Assembly (NCBI GenBank): GCA_036555615.1
Contig: DATBKZ010000080.1
Span: 1 to 27,371, forward strand
Reading direction: 5' to 3'
Length of the DNA stretch: 27,371 nucleotides
Source: SG8-41 sp036555615
GTDB lineage: Bacteria; Pseudomonadota; Gammaproteobacteria; Burkholderiales; SG8-41
Under the pieces are notes generated by a model that had not been told where the DNA came from, made no database searches, and saw nothing but the letters and a program-made list of their open reading frames with translations. The translations under genes were made by a program, and so were the position numbers. Below, in pieces: positions 14,137-22,549 of the stretch. Every line of letters starts with the position of its first letter. The stretch's first letter is position 1.

Positions 14137-16545
14137 GTGATGTCACTGCGCTCCAGGCTCGCCAGCCCCAAGTCGAAGTACCTGCTGTACGCCAGCTTTG
14201 GACTCCTGCTCGCCGCGCTGACCGCGCTGATTGCTCTCGGGCTCGCGCGCATCGAATCGTTCAACCAGCAGATCCACCGGTTGACGGAGGCGCAGGGGCG
14301 CAAGATTGGCACGGTATCGGAGCTCTTCCTCAGCAACGGCCAGCGCTCGGCGCTGATCGACCGGTTGTTCGGGGCGGAGACGGGCGAGGCACGCAAGACG
14401 GTCCACGAGCAGTATCAGCTCGCAATGCAGGCGTACACGCGAGCGGTGGAGAGGCTGCGGACGCTGCAAGTGGATCCGTCCGAGTCCGCGGCGCGCGACC
14501 GGGCGCTCGCCGCCGCCGCCCGTGCCCGCGCGATCGGCGAGGACATCGTGGGTCTTCTCATGAAGGGGGAGATCGCGCGTGCTTCCGAATTGAACCTCAC
14601 GCAGGCGCTGCTGGAGGATTCGCGCTTCCAGGAAACGCTTTACCTGATGCTGGAGGCCAATCATGCCCGCATCTCGGAAGCGATTGCGGCGGCGAACGCG
14701 GGCATGCGCAACGGCTTCCTGCTGATCGGCGCCGGCGGCATCCTCGCGCTGCTTGCAGGCATCGTGATCGCGGTGCTGGTGATCCGCATCGTGGCCGCGA
14801 CCGAGGCGACGCTCGAGCATGAAAAAGAGCTCGCGGAGGTGACGCTGCACTCGATCGTGGATGGCGTCATCACCACCGACGCCGCCGGGCGCGTCGAGTA
14901 CCTGAATCCGGTTGCCGAGCAGTACCTGGGCTGGAGCAGCATCGAGGCGTTCGGCAGGCCGCTCGCCGAAGTCTACCGCGTGCTCGACGAGCGCAGCGGC
15001 CGGCCGATCGATCCGCTGCCCATGACCCAGGCGGCAGGCGCGGCCGGCGAAGCGGAGCTGGTGGCGGTGCGGCTCGTGGACCGCAACGGGCGCGAGTGCC
15101 CGGTGCGCTATTCGCACGCGCCGATTCTCGGACGCGACGGCACCGTGCACGGCAAGATCGTAGTGTTCCACGACGTGAGCCAGCTGCGCGCCATGTCGCA
15201 GCAGCTGCTGTGGCAGGCGAGCCACGACGCGCTGACCGGGCTCGTCAACCGCCGGGAGTTCGAGCGGCGCCTGACCGAGCTGATCGAGACCGCGGGGGCG
15301 CAGCGGCGCGAGCACGCGCTGCTGTTCATGGACCTGGACAACTTCAAGGCGGTCAACGACACCTGCGGCCACAGCGCCGGCGACGAGTTGCTGCGGCAGT
15401 TGACGGCGATCATGCTGACCCGCATGCGCGGCAGCGACACGCTGGCGCGCCTCGGCGGCGACGAGTTCGGCGCGCTGCTCGAGGCGTGCCCGATCGACCA
15501 GGCGCTGCGCATCGCCAACGCCCTGCGCGAGACGGTGCGCGAATTCCGCTTCGTGTGGGAGGGCAAGACCTTCAGCGTCGGGGTGAGCGTCGGCCTCGTG
15601 CCGATCGACGCCGAAAGCGGGGACGTGAACCAGGTGCTCGCGGCCGCCGATGCGACGTGCTACGAGGCCAAGAACCGGGGACGCGACCGGGTCCAGGTCT
15701 ATCGCCCGGAGGAGCCCAGCCGCAGCGGGCGGCGCGAGGAGCTGCAGATCGTCTCCCAGATCAACCGCGCGTTCGAGCTCGGACAGTTCAAGCTCTTTCG
15801 ACAACGCATCGACCGGCTGGACGGCGCGCCCTCCCGCGAGCGGCACTACGAGGTGCTGGTGCGCATGCTGGACCGGGCCGGGAACCTCATCCCGGCGACC
15901 GGCTTCATGCCTCAGGCCGAGCGCTACAACCTGCTCACCTCGATCGAGCGCTGGGTGGTGAGCTCGCTCGTGGAATTCCTGCACCGCAGCTGGACCGCCG
16001 GCGCCATTCCCCACGATCTCCACGGCAGCGGCGAGCGCGGCTTCTACTCGGTCAACATCTCGGGCGCGAGCATCAACGACAGGAGCTTTCCTGACTTCCT
16101 GCGAAATCTCCTGACGCGCTACCAATTGCCGAGCGGGCTGCTGTGCTTCGAGATCACGGAGACCACCGCGATCTCGAACCTGTCGAAAGCCGCGGAGCTG
16201 ATGCACGAGCTGAAGGGCATGGGCTGCCGCTTCGCGCTCGACGATTTCGGCACGGGCATGTCCTCGTTCGCCTACCTCAAGTACCTGCCGGTCGACTTCC
16301 TGAAGATCGCGGGCGTCTTCATCAAGGACATGGTGTCGGACCCGATGGATTACGCCATCGTGGACTCGGTGAACCGCATCGGCCACATCCTGGGCATGCG
16401 CACGGTGGCGGAATCGGTGGAGGACGCCGCGACGCTCGCGCGCATCACCGAGCTGGGGCTCGATTACGCCCAGGGTTATTTCGTCGCCGAGCCTGAGGCG
16501 CTGGGAGACGAGCCGGCGCAGCAGCAGAAAGCGCTGTTCGCGTGA
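14137..16545 (+). CDS. Membrane PAS-GGDEF-EAL cyclic-di-GMP protein
   Basis: Hybrid diguanylate cyclase/phosphodiesterase of 802 aa. Two transmembrane helices (about 15-38 and 193-219) bracket a helical periplasmic sensor. PAS follows at about 232-350, then GGDEF at 355-520 with the intact motif GGDEF (440-444) and an I-site RGSD (431-434). The EAL domain (about 535-785) begins with a YEVLVRM variant of EAL and keeps SVNISG (Asn640), EITET (Glu672), DDFGTG (702-707), Lys723, Glu759 and AQG (Gln779). Both domains thus look able to act, and which direction dominates cannot be told. The start is GTG 14137 or ATG 14140. The stop overlaps the glk start by four bases (GTGA), an unusual coupling of a signalling gene with glucokinase. 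Confidence 0.93.
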   Translation: MMSLRSRLASPKSKYLLYASFGLLLAALTALIALGLARIESFNQQIHRLTEAQGRKIGTVSELFLSNGQRSALIDRLFGAETGEARKTVHEQYQLAMQAYTRAVERLRTLQVDPSESAARDRALAAAARARAIGEDIVGLLMKGEIARASELNLTQALLEDSRFQETLYLMLEANHARISEAIAAANAGMRNGFLLIGAGGILALLAGIVIAVLVIRIVAATEATLEHEKELAEVTLHSIVDGVITTDAAGRVEYLNPVAEQYLGWSSIEAFGRPLAEVYRVLDERSGRPIDPLPMTQAAGAAGEAELVAVRLVDRNGRECPVRYSHAPILGRDGTVHGKIVVFHDVSQLRAMSQQLLWQASHDALTGLVNRREFERRLTELIETAGAQRREHALLFMDLDNFKAVNDTCGHSAGDELLRQLTAIMLTRMRGSDTLARLGGDEFGALLEACPIDQALRIANALRETVREFRFVWEGKTFSVGVSVGLVPIDAESGDVNQVLAAADATCYEAKNRGRDRVQVYRPEEPSRSGRREELQIVSQINRAFELGQFKLFRQRIDRLDGAPSRERHYEVLVRMLDRAGNLIPATGFMPQAERYNLLTSIERWVVSSLVEFLHRSWTAGAIPHDLHGSGERGFYSVNISGASINDRSFPDFLRNLLTRYQLPSGLLCFEITETTAISNLSKAAELMHELKGMGCRFALDDFGTGMSSFAYLKYLPVDFLKIAGVFIKDMVSDPMDYAIVDSVNRIGHILGMRTVAESVEDAATLARITELGLDYAQGYFVAEPEALGDEPAQQQKALFA

Positions 16546-17570
16546 GCGCGACCGCACGGCGGCGCTACCTCCTCGCGGCGGACGTCGGCGGCACCAAGGC
16601 CGCGCTCGCACTCGCGACCGCGAGCGGCAACCGGCCCCAGATCGTGGCCGACCGGGTCTACGCGTGCCAGGATTTCGACGGCCTGCAGCCGATCGTCGTG
16701 GATTTCCTGCAGCAGCGGCAAGTGGCGGAACATCGCAACGCAATTGCCGCCGCCTGCTTCTCGGTGGCGGGACCGGTTGCGCTGAACACGACGACGCTGA
16801 CCAACCTCGGCTGGAAGGTGAGCGGCAACGCGCTCGCTGCCGAGCTGCGGCTGCCGGAAGTGCTCCTGGTGAACGACTTCGAGGCCGCCGGGCTCGGCAT
16901 CAGCCGGCTCGCTCCGAGCGAGCTCGAGACCCTCCAGGCAGGCAGCCCGGTGGCAAAGGCGGCGCGGCTCGTCATCGGCGCCGGCACCGGCCTCGGCGTC
17001 GGGCTCCTCACGTGGCAGGAGGACGGCTACGCGGTGCAGGGCTCGGAAGCGGGGCACGCGGACTTTGCCCCGGTCGACGAGCTGCAGGACAAGCTGCTCG
17101 CGCATCTGCGCCGTACCTACGGCCGAGTCTCCTATGAGCGGGTGATCTCCGGTCCGGGACTGATGCGCATCTTCAGCTTCCTGCAGGAGACCGGGGCAGG
17201 GGTGCCGTCGAAGCAGCTGCGCGACGCGGACAAGACGCGCAAGGACACAGCCGAGCTGATTGCGGAGTTCGGGCTGGCCAAGCTCGACCCGCTGGCGGTG
17301 CGAGCGCTCGATCTCTTTGTTGCGGCCTACGGCGCGTTCGCGGGCAACATGGCGCTCGCGACGGTTGCGCGCGGCGGGGTCTACATCGCGGGCGGGATCG
17401 CCCCCAAGATCGCCCCCAAGCTGAAGGATGGGGGGTTCATGCGCGCGTTCACCAGCAAGGGCCGCTTCTCGGATCTGCTGGCGACGATGCCGGTGCACGT
17501 TGTGATGAATCCGCTCGTCGGACTCTACGGGGCGCTGATGGAGGCGGCCCGGCTCGCCGGGACGAAGTAG
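16542..17570 (+). CDS. glk: Glucokinase
   Basis: Phosphorylates glucose to glucose-6-phosphate with ATP. The ROK/hexokinase-like fold shows the N-terminal phosphate loop LLAADVGGTKAALAL, the catalytic LLVNDFEAAGLG (Asp of the ND pair), GAGTGLGVGLL and the substrate-binding EAGHADFAP. The C-terminal HVVMNPLVGLYGA matches Glk. The length of 342 is slightly above E. coli Glk (321). The GTG start lies inside the stop of the c-di-GMP gene (GTGA), so translation is likely coupled. A GC-rich hairpin follows the stop. Confidence 0.93.
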   Translation: MSATARRRYLLAADVGGTKAALALATASGNRPQIVADRVYACQDFDGLQPIVVDFLQQRQVAEHRNAIAAACFSVAGPVALNTTTLTNLGWKVSGNALAAELRLPEVLLVNDFEAAGLGISRLAPSELETLQAGSPVAKAARLVIGAGTGLGVGLLTWQEDGYAVQGSEAGHADFAPVDELQDKLLAHLRRTYGRVSYERVISGPGLMRIFSFLQETGAGVPSKQLRDADKTRKDTAELIAEFGLAKLDPLAVRALDLFVAAYGAFAGNMALATVARGGVYIAGGIAPKIAPKLKDGGFMRAFTSKGRFSDLLATMPVHVVMNPLVGLYGALMEAARLAGTK

Positions 17571-17615
17571 CTGGCGACTGCGCCGCCACTGAGCGGGGGG
17601 CGGCCCCGGCGCCAG
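17571..17615 (+). terminator. Hairpin after glk, possible terminator
   Basis: CTGGCG at 17571-17576 can pair with CGCCAG at 17610-17615, and inside it GCCGCC at 17582-17587 with GGCGGC at 17599-17604. The following GTTTCTCTTT is T-rich but not a clean T-run, so termination is plausible, not certain. Confidence 0.4.
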
Positions 17616-17855
17616 TGAGTTTCTCTTTGCTCGCCCAAATTCCCGGGCCGGTCTGCGCTGCTCGGCGGCGAACAGGGGCATCAAGAACGGCGGCAGCCGG
17701 CCAGAAGCGGACGGCCTTGCCGAAGGCGTGTATATCTCGATGTACCAGCGCAGATGGACATATCCGCATTTGGATACTTCCGTACGCGGGTATATTCTTT
17801 TGCCGTCCGGCAGAGGACAACTGATACTAGTTGGGCGTCATAGGTGCGGTGACGG
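17616..17855 (+). other. Non-coding stretch between glk and the glyoxalase gene, start of a probable acquired segment
   Basis: No credible gene is seen. Base composition drops to AT-rich from about 17728 to 17800, with several TATA-like strings (GTATATC, GGACATATCC, GGGTATATTC), some of which probably serve as a promoter for the downstream gene. GTTGGGC at 17831-17837 matches the GTTRRRY integron core pattern, but no partner attC could be found. The 69-codon open frame across it shows no family features and is not called. Confidence 0.4.
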
Positions 17856-18260
17856 ATGCAGCTTCTCGTCAACGTTGATGTGGACGACCTTGAACGCGCT
17901 ATCGAGTTCTACACGACAGCGATCGGTCTTCGCGTCGCGCGACGGCTGTTCGATCGTTCGGTCGCCGAGATGGCGGGTGCTTCCTCGAAGATTTACTTGA
18001 TGGCCAAGCCCACCGGAAGCCCCACGTCGCTCGGAGCCTCCTCCGTTCGCGACTACCGTCGACACTGGACCCCGGTCCATCTCGACTTCGAAGTCGCCGA
18101 TGTCTCTGCTGCCGTTGAGCGCGCTGTGGCGGCCGGAGCGAAGCTCGAGGGGGAAATTCAGTCGTTCAGTTGGGGACGGCAGGCGACCCTAAGCGACCCG
18201 TTTGGTCACGGGTTTTGCCTTCTTCAGTTCAGTAGTCGGGGCTACGATGCGGTTGCCTAG
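17856..18260 (+). CDS. VOC family (glyoxalase/bleomycin-resistance-like) protein
   Basis: A 134-residue single vicinal-oxygen-chelate protein with two beta-alpha-beta-beta-beta units. Unit 1 starts VNVDVDDLERAIEFYTTAIGLRV, and unit 2 starts VHLDFEVADVSAAVERAVAAGA, ending in LSDPFGHGFCLLQF. The His in VHLD and a Glu-like end position could help bind a metal, but the first-unit His of classical glyoxalase I is Asn here. Substrate unknown; such proteins range from lyases to antibiotic-binding proteins and are also common integron cargo. Codon use is less GC-biased than in neighbouring core genes. No Shine-Dalgarno is evident. Confidence 0.85.
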   Translation: MQLLVNVDVDDLERAIEFYTTAIGLRVARRLFDRSVAEMAGASSKIYLMAKPTGSPTSLGASSVRDYRRHWTPVHLDFEVADVSAAVERAVAAGAKLEGEIQSFSWGRQATLSDPFGHGFCLLQFSSRGYDAVA

Positions 18261-18307
18261 AATGACGCCCACCGCCGCGTTCGAGCGGACGGCCGCAAGG
18301 AGAGAAT

Positions 18308-19090
18308 ATGCGTAGCTGCGCGGCGATTCTATTCAGTCTTGCCGCGGCGCTGGCGAGTCACATTGCTTCGGCCGCGGGCGGCGATCTTGGCATTGTGCTG
18401 CTGCACGGAAAGGGAGGATCGCCTACAGGACATATCCGAGAATTGGCTGCCGCGCTTGAAGGCAGGGGCTATCTCGTTGCCACTCCCACGATGCCTTGGG
18501 CGAAGAACCGGATCTACGACGCCTCGTTCGAGGAAGCGATGGCCGAGATCGATGGCCACTTTGACGCGCTGCGGCAGAAGGGGGCGAAGCTCGTCGTGGT
18601 GGCGGGGCAGAGCCTGGGCGCAAATGCCGCCCTTGGCTACGCCGCCTCGAGGGAGCGCGTCGGCGGGATCATTGCCCTCGCGCCTGCGCACAATCCAGAA
18701 CTCCAGGCGTTCGCCAGACGGACGGGGGCGGATGTGCGGCGCGCGAGAGCCATGGTCGCGGCTGGAAAAGGGAAAGAGAAGCAGGTGTTTTCCGATCTGA
18801 ACCAGGGGCAGGTCTTGGAGGTTACGGCGACTGCGGAGGTCTACCTGAGCTGGCTTGATCCCGACGGACCTGCTTTGATGCCCAGATCCGCGGCTTCGAT
18901 CAAGACGGCTACCCCTTTGCTGTTTGTCGTCGGCAGCGGCGATCGCACCGCGCCGGCTAAGGATTACATCTTCGACAGGGCGCCAGCCCACGCCAAGAGC
19001 AAATTCGTGACGGTCACCGCGGACCACTTCACGGTGCCGACCGCCGCGATCGAGGAGGTCGTAGCCTGGCTGGTTGTGTTACGGCAGTGA
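18308..19090 (+). CDS. Secreted alpha/beta hydrolase
   Basis: A 260-residue alpha/beta-hydrolase-fold protein with an N-terminal signal peptide (about 1-22, ILFSLAAALASHIASA), so it should be periplasmic or secreted. The oxyanion segment is LLHGKGGSP, the nucleophile Ser102 lies in AGQSLGAN, and the likely triad is completed by Asp212 (GSGDRTAP) and His240 (TADHFTVP). It resembles DUF3530/dienelactone-hydrolase-like small hydrolases; substrate unknown. AAGGAG at 18298-18303 is a good Shine-Dalgarno for ATG 18308. It follows the VOC gene by 47 bases, and the two may be co-transcribed. Confidence 0.85.
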   Translation: MRSCAAILFSLAAALASHIASAAGGDLGIVLLHGKGGSPTGHIRELAAALEGRGYLVATPTMPWAKNRIYDASFEEAMAEIDGHFDALRQKGAKLVVVAGQSLGANAALGYAASRERVGGIIALAPAHNPELQAFARRTGADVRRARAMVAAGKGKEKQVFSDLNQGQVLEVTATAEVYLSWLDPDGPALMPRSAASIKTATPLLFVVGSGDRTAPAKDYIFDRAPAHAKSKFVTVTADHFTVPTAAIEEVVAWLVVLRQ

Positions 19091-19294
19091 ACCGGCACGC
19101 CCGACTGCCCATTGCAGCGGCCGCACCACAGGCGGCGCGCCGCTGAACGGAACGCTTGGCGTCATCCGGGCATCGCACTGTCGATTTCGCAGAGTCTCGT
19201 TCGACTATCCGTCAGGGAATGAAGCCGATTGGCCGCAATGATTGCAGGCATTCCCCGTACGAGAAATTTCACAAGGTCGAACTTGGAGAAGAGT
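19091..19294 (+). other. Gap between the hydrolase and reductase genes
   Basis: About 200 bases without a supported gene. No terminator with a T-run, no tRNA and no repeat was recognised. The reductase gene's ribosome binding site (GGAG at 19285-19288) is the only clear element. Gene-poor spacing like this contrasts with the tightly overlapping core genes on either side of the segment. Confidence 0.4.
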
Positions 19295-19903
19295 ATGCGC
19301 AAGCTCATCGTTGCCGAATTCATCAGTCTTGATGGCGTTATTCAAGCCCCCGGCGGGCCTAAAGAAGATCCCAGCGGGGAATTCCGCCTCGGTGGCTGGC
19401 AAGTGCCCTACGCCGACGAGGCCATCGGCCAAGCCGTGCAGGAGCTGTTTTCGCAGCCGTTCGAGCTGCTGTTGGGGCGTCGCACCTACGACATATGGGC
19501 ACCGTATTGGCCGCGCGTGCAGGCCGGCCACGCGATCGCTGACCTGTTCAACAGCGTGCCTAAGCACGTGGCTACGCACCGACCCGATACCCTTGACTGG
19601 CAGAACAGTCACGCGCTGAAGGGCGATCTTGCCGACGCGATACGCGCGCTTAAACGCCAGGACGGCGGCAACCTATTGACGCACGGTAGCGGCGATATGG
19701 TGCGCCAGCTGCTTGCCGCCGGGCTGGTGGACGAGCTTCGGCTTCTGATTTATCCCGTCGTACTTGGGCGCGGCAAGCGCCTGTTCGGCGACAACGCACA
19801 AGTGTCGGCCTTCACCCTGGCGCACTCGACCAGCACGCCTAGCGGTGTGCTGATCACCCGCTATGTGCGCAGCGGCGAGGTGCGCACCGGGACGTTCGAA
19901 TAG
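19295..19903 (+). CDS. Dihydrofolate reductase family protein (RibD C-terminal domain type)
   Basis: A 202-residue RibD_C/DHFR-fold protein of the YyaP/YwjB type. It opens MRKLIVAEFISLDGVIQAPGG, has LLLGRRTYDIWAPYWP, GGNLLTHGSGDMVRQLLAAGLVDELRLLIYPVVLGRGKRLF, all family hallmarks. The proteins are NAD(P)H-dependent reductases of unknown physiological substrate, not proven folate enzymes. GGAG at 19285-19288 is six bases before ATG 19295, so that start is preferred over a longer TTG frame from 19229. It ends converging on mobA with about 56 bases between. It belongs to the acquired-looking segment. Confidence 0.88.
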   Translation: MRKLIVAEFISLDGVIQAPGGPKEDPSGEFRLGGWQVPYADEAIGQAVQELFSQPFELLLGRRTYDIWAPYWPRVQAGHAIADLFNSVPKHVATHRPDTLDWQNSHALKGDLADAIRALKRQDGGNLLTHGSGDMVRQLLAAGLVDELRLLIYPVVLGRGKRLFGDNAQVSAFTLAHSTSTPSGVLITRYVRSGEVRTGTFE

Positions 19904-19959
19904 TTTGGATCGAAAGCGAATTTCGGTGAGCTGCGCAACAGCCGCCAACTCGAAGAAAT

Positions 19960-20541
19960 CTATGGCAGCGCGCCGCGCTCGTAGGCGCGCAGTTCGTCCT
20001 CGGTGTTGATGTTGCTGAACGCCGCCTCCTGCTCGTCGAAGGGCACCTCGACCACTTTCAACTTCGCGTACCACGCGTCGATCTTCCGCCCGCCCGCGGC
20101 GAGAAACTCCGTGAGACCGGGCAGCACCCGCTTTTGGCACAGGCAGAAGACGGGGTGTGGCTGTTTCCCGGTCCGCGCCACCGCGATCTCCGCCCGCTCG
20201 CGCTCGAGCGCCGCGTTGAGCCGTGCAACCAGGTCAGGGGGGAGAAACGGCGAATCGCAGGGCACGGTCGCGACGAGCTCATGTCGAGCCTCGGTGAGCC
20301 CCCGGTGCAGCCCGGCGAGCGGGCCGGCGTAGCCCTGAATCGCATCCGGGATCAGGCGGTGGCCGAATGCCGCGTAGCGCTCGAGGTTCTGGTTGGCGTT
20401 GACAAGAACCTCATCCACTTGCGGCGCGAAGCGCTCGATCACCCACGCCACCATCGGGCGGCCCCGCAGCGGCTGCAGGCCCTTGTCCACCCCGCCCATC
20501 CGCCGGCCCTGGCCGCCTGCGAGGATGACCCCGGTGATCAT
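19960..20541 (-). CDS. mobA: Molybdenum cofactor guanylyltransferase
   Basis: Transfers GMP from GTP to Mo-molybdopterin to form the MGD cofactor used by bacterial formate dehydrogenase and other DMSO-reductase-family enzymes. The 193 residues match MobA (about 190). The nucleotide-binding signature is LAGGQGRRMGGVDKGL near 7-22, and VPCDSPF (93-99) carries the Mg-binding Asp. The gene starts at ATG 20541, which overlaps the fdhD stop (ATGA), so the very long upstream frame inside fdhD is not real. It is the last gene of moaA-fdhD-mobA. Confidence 0.94.
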   Translation of the reverse strand: MITGVILAGGQGRRMGGVDKGLQPLRGRPMVAWVIERFAPQVDEVLVNANQNLERYAAFGHRLIPDAIQGYAGPLAGLHRGLTEARHELVATVPCDSPFLPPDLVARLNAALERERAEIAVARTGKQPHPVFCLCQKRVLPGLTEFLAAGGRKIDAWYAKLKVVEVPFDEQEAAFSNINTEDELRAYERGALP

Positions 20542-21368
20542 GCCAGCATCGTGGGCATGACGGTCTTGACGAAGCGGTGCTTGCCAGTGAACAGCAGGTA
20601 GTGCTTGGTCACCGCGCGCCCGATCATGGTGATGCCGACTTTGGCAGCGATCTGGTGGCCCATCTCGGTGAGCCCCGAGCGCGACACCAGGAAAGGGATC
20701 CGCATCTGCGCGGCCTTGATCACCATCTCGGAGGTGAGCCGCCCGGTGGTGTAGAAGATCTTGTCCGAGCCGTCCACGCGGTCGAGCCACATTTGTCCCG
20801 CGATCGCGTCCACCGCGTTGTGCCGTCCGACGTCCTCCACGAAGTAGAGGACGTTCGCGCCGTCGGCGAGGGCGCAGCCGTGCACCGCCCCCGCGCTCTT
20901 GTAGATAGTCTCGCGGTGGCGCACCGCGTCGAGGAGCCCGTAGAGCGTCTCTTCCGTGAGCGTCACGTCGTCGCGCAGCTCGATGGCGTCGATCTCCTCC
21001 ATCAGGTCGCCGAACACGGTGCCCTGGCCGCAGCCGGTGGTGACCGTGCGCTTCTTGAGGCGTTCCCGCAGCCCCCTCACCCCCTTGCGGGTCGTGACGG
21101 CAACCGAATCCGTCTCCCAGTCCACCTGCACTGCAGCGATCTCCTCGATGGAGCCCGCGAGGCGCTGATTGCGGAGATAGCCGATGGCCAGCGCTTCGGG
21201 CGCCTGGCCGAGCGTCATCAGCGTGACGATCTCGCGCTTGTCGAGGTAGAGCGTCAGCGGGTGCTCCCCGGCGATGGCCGTCGGCAGCATCTCGCCGCGC
21301 TCGTTGACGGCTTCGACTTCGAAGGTCAGCGGGCGGCCGGAATTGGTGAGCTGGGGACGGTAAGGCAC
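20538..21368 (-). CDS. fdhD: Formate dehydrogenase accessory sulfurtransferase FdhD
   Basis: Carries sulfur from IscS to the molybdenum centre of formate dehydrogenase, required for activity. The GTG at 21368, two bases after the moaA stop and with GGTGG in range, gives 276 aa (E. coli FdhD 277). The sulfur-carrying Cys113 is in TTGCGQGT; the second Cys of the E. coli CxxC pair is replaced by Gly. Other family segments are EHPLTLYLDKREIVTLMTLG, KSAGAVHGCAL, VEDVGRHNAVD and TTGRLTSEMV. It lies in an operon with moaA and mobA and divergent from the formate dehydrogenase genes it serves. Confidence 0.95.
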   Translation of the reverse strand: MPYRPQLTNSGRPLTFEVEAVNERGEMLPTAIAGEHPLTLYLDKREIVTLMTLGQAPEALAIGYLRNQRLAGSIEEIAAVQVDWETDSVAVTTRKGVRGLRERLKKRTVTTGCGQGTVFGDLMEEIDAIELRDDVTLTEETLYGLLDAVRHRETIYKSAGAVHGCALADGANVLYFVEDVGRHNAVDAIAGQMWLDRVDGSDKIFYTTGRLTSEMVIKAAQMRIPFLVSRSGLTEMGHQIAAKVGITMIGRAVTKHYLLFTGKHRFVKTVMPTMLA

Positions 21369-21370
21369 GT

Positions 21371-22420
21371 TCAGCCACCGATATAGGACATCTCGATCTT
21401 CTGCAGCCGGGCCGTCTGGCCGGTGCGGATCTCGGAGTAGCGGTCGGCGCGCTGCGACCAGATTCCGGTGACGGTCGCCCGCAGCTCTTCGTCGGAGGCA
21501 CCGCCGCGCAGCAGCGCGCGCAGATCGTGGCCAGTCGTGGCGAAGAGGCAAGTGTAGAGCTGGCCCTCGGTGGACAGCCGCAGGCGCGTGCACGTGCGGC
21601 AGAAGGCCTGAGTGACGGAGGCGATGACGCCGATCTCGCCGCTGCCGTCCCGGTAGCGCCAGCGCTCCGCGACTTCGCCCGGATAGTTGGGGTCAATGGG
21701 CTCGAGCGGCATTTCGCGATCGATGCGCTCGATGATTTCGCGCGCGGGGACGACGTCGTTCATGCGCCAGCCGTTGGTGTGCCCGACATCCATGTATTCG
21801 ATGAAGCGCAGGATGTGGCCGGTACCGCGGAAGAAGCGCGCCATGGGCAGGATGCTGGCGTCGTTTTCGCCGCGCTTCACCACCATGTTGACCTTGACCG
21901 GGGCGAGTCCCGCCGCGGACGCCGCCTCGATGCCCTCCAGGACGCGCGCAACGGGAAAATCCACGTCGTTCAGGCGGCGGAATACCGCGTCATCCAGCGC
22001 ATCGAGACTCACCGTAATGCGCCGCAAGCCGGCGGCCTTGAGCGCTGAAGCCTTGTGCTTGAGCGACGAGCCGTTGGTGGTGAGCGTGAGGTCGAGTCCG
22101 GGAACGCGGGCGAGCTGCGCGATCAACTGCTCGATGTTGCGCCGGATGAGCGGCTCGCCGCCGGTCAGCCGGATCTTCTCCACGCCCAGACCGCGGAAGA
22201 TGCGGGCGACGCGGGTGATTTCCTCAAATGTCAGGATCTCGCGCCGCTCGAGGAACTGATAATCCTTGCCGAACACCTCCTTCGGCATGCAGTAGACGCA
22301 GCGGAAATTGCAGCGATCGGTGACCGAGATGCGGAGATCGCGCAATGGCCGGCCGAGCCGATCGTGCGCGGCGGGGGAAGCGGAAGCGCTTGCAGGTCCG
22401 GCCATGGGATGTTCAGCCAC
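21371..22420 (-). CDS. moaA: GTP 3',8-cyclase MoaA
   Basis: Radical-SAM enzyme for the first step of molybdenum cofactor synthesis, converting GTP to the 3',8-cyclo derivative that MoaC uses. CNFRCVYC (Cys 37, 41, 44) binds the SAM cluster. The second cluster uses CRTCTRL plus a Cys 14 residues on (C-x2-C-x13-C). The catalytic GG tail is present (YIGG). Either GTG 22420 or ATG 22405 could be the start; the first gives 349 aa, the second lacks five non-conserved residues. It heads moaA-fdhD-mobA. moaC, moaD and moaE are not in the window. Confidence 0.95.
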   Translation of the reverse strand: MAEHPMAGPASASASPAAHDRLGRPLRDLRISVTDRCNFRCVYCMPKEVFGKDYQFLERREILTFEEITRVARIFRGLGVEKIRLTGGEPLIRRNIEQLIAQLARVPGLDLTLTTNGSSLKHKASALKAAGLRRITVSLDALDDAVFRRLNDVDFPVARVLEGIEAASAAGLAPVKVNMVVKRGENDASILPMARFFRGTGHILRFIEYMDVGHTNGWRMNDVVPAREIIERIDREMPLEPIDPNYPGEVAERWRYRDGSGEIGVIASVTQAFCRTCTRLRLSTEGQLYTCLFATTGHDLRALLRGGASDEELRATVTGIWSQRADRYSEIRTGQTARLQKIEMSYIGG

Positions 22421-22444
22421 CGGGAGGATTCAGGCGGTGCATCG

Positions 22445-22474
22445 ATTATGACAAAAGAGGCGTCCCCGAGGCAA
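22445..22474 (-). promoter_or_regulatory. Candidate promoter of moaA-fdhD-mobA
   Basis: On the minus strand TTGCCT (22474-22469) and CATAAT (22450-22445) are separated by 18 bases and would start transcription about 22437, some 17-32 bases before moaA. Both hexamers are imperfect matches to sigma-70 consensus. It lies in the only gap, 129 bases, between moaA and the divergent DUF3305 gene. Confidence 0.4.
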
Positions 22475-22549
22475 GGAAAACACTGTTTGGAAATCAAGTA
22501 TTTGGGAGTGTTTCCGGTTGCGCGGTGGCGGCACGTGGCGCACAATCCA

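Noticed and set aside
14143..16743. Open frame of 866 codons on the minus strand
   Set aside because: Antisense to the PAS-GGDEF-EAL gene, with biased composition and no domain.
17831..18310. Integron cassette carrying the VOC gene (GTTGGGC core before it, GCCTAGA and an AGCGGACGGCC-like string after it)
   Set aside because: No complete attC with paired GTTRRRY and RYYYAAC boxes could be assembled, and GTTRRRY occurs often by chance.
20542..21696. N-terminal extension of mobA to 578 codons
   Set aside because: It is out of frame across fdhD; mobA starts at ATG 20541 in a four-base overlap with the fdhD stop.
21369..22422. 12-base exact repeat GTTCAGCCACCG at 21369-21380 and 22411-22422, next to the fdhD and moaA starts
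   Set aside because: Repeats of this length are expected many times by chance in 27 kb; no further copies were noticed.
22480..22500. FNR-type site in the moaA/DUF3305 gap (ATCAA half site)
   Set aside because: The other half does not match TTGAT.
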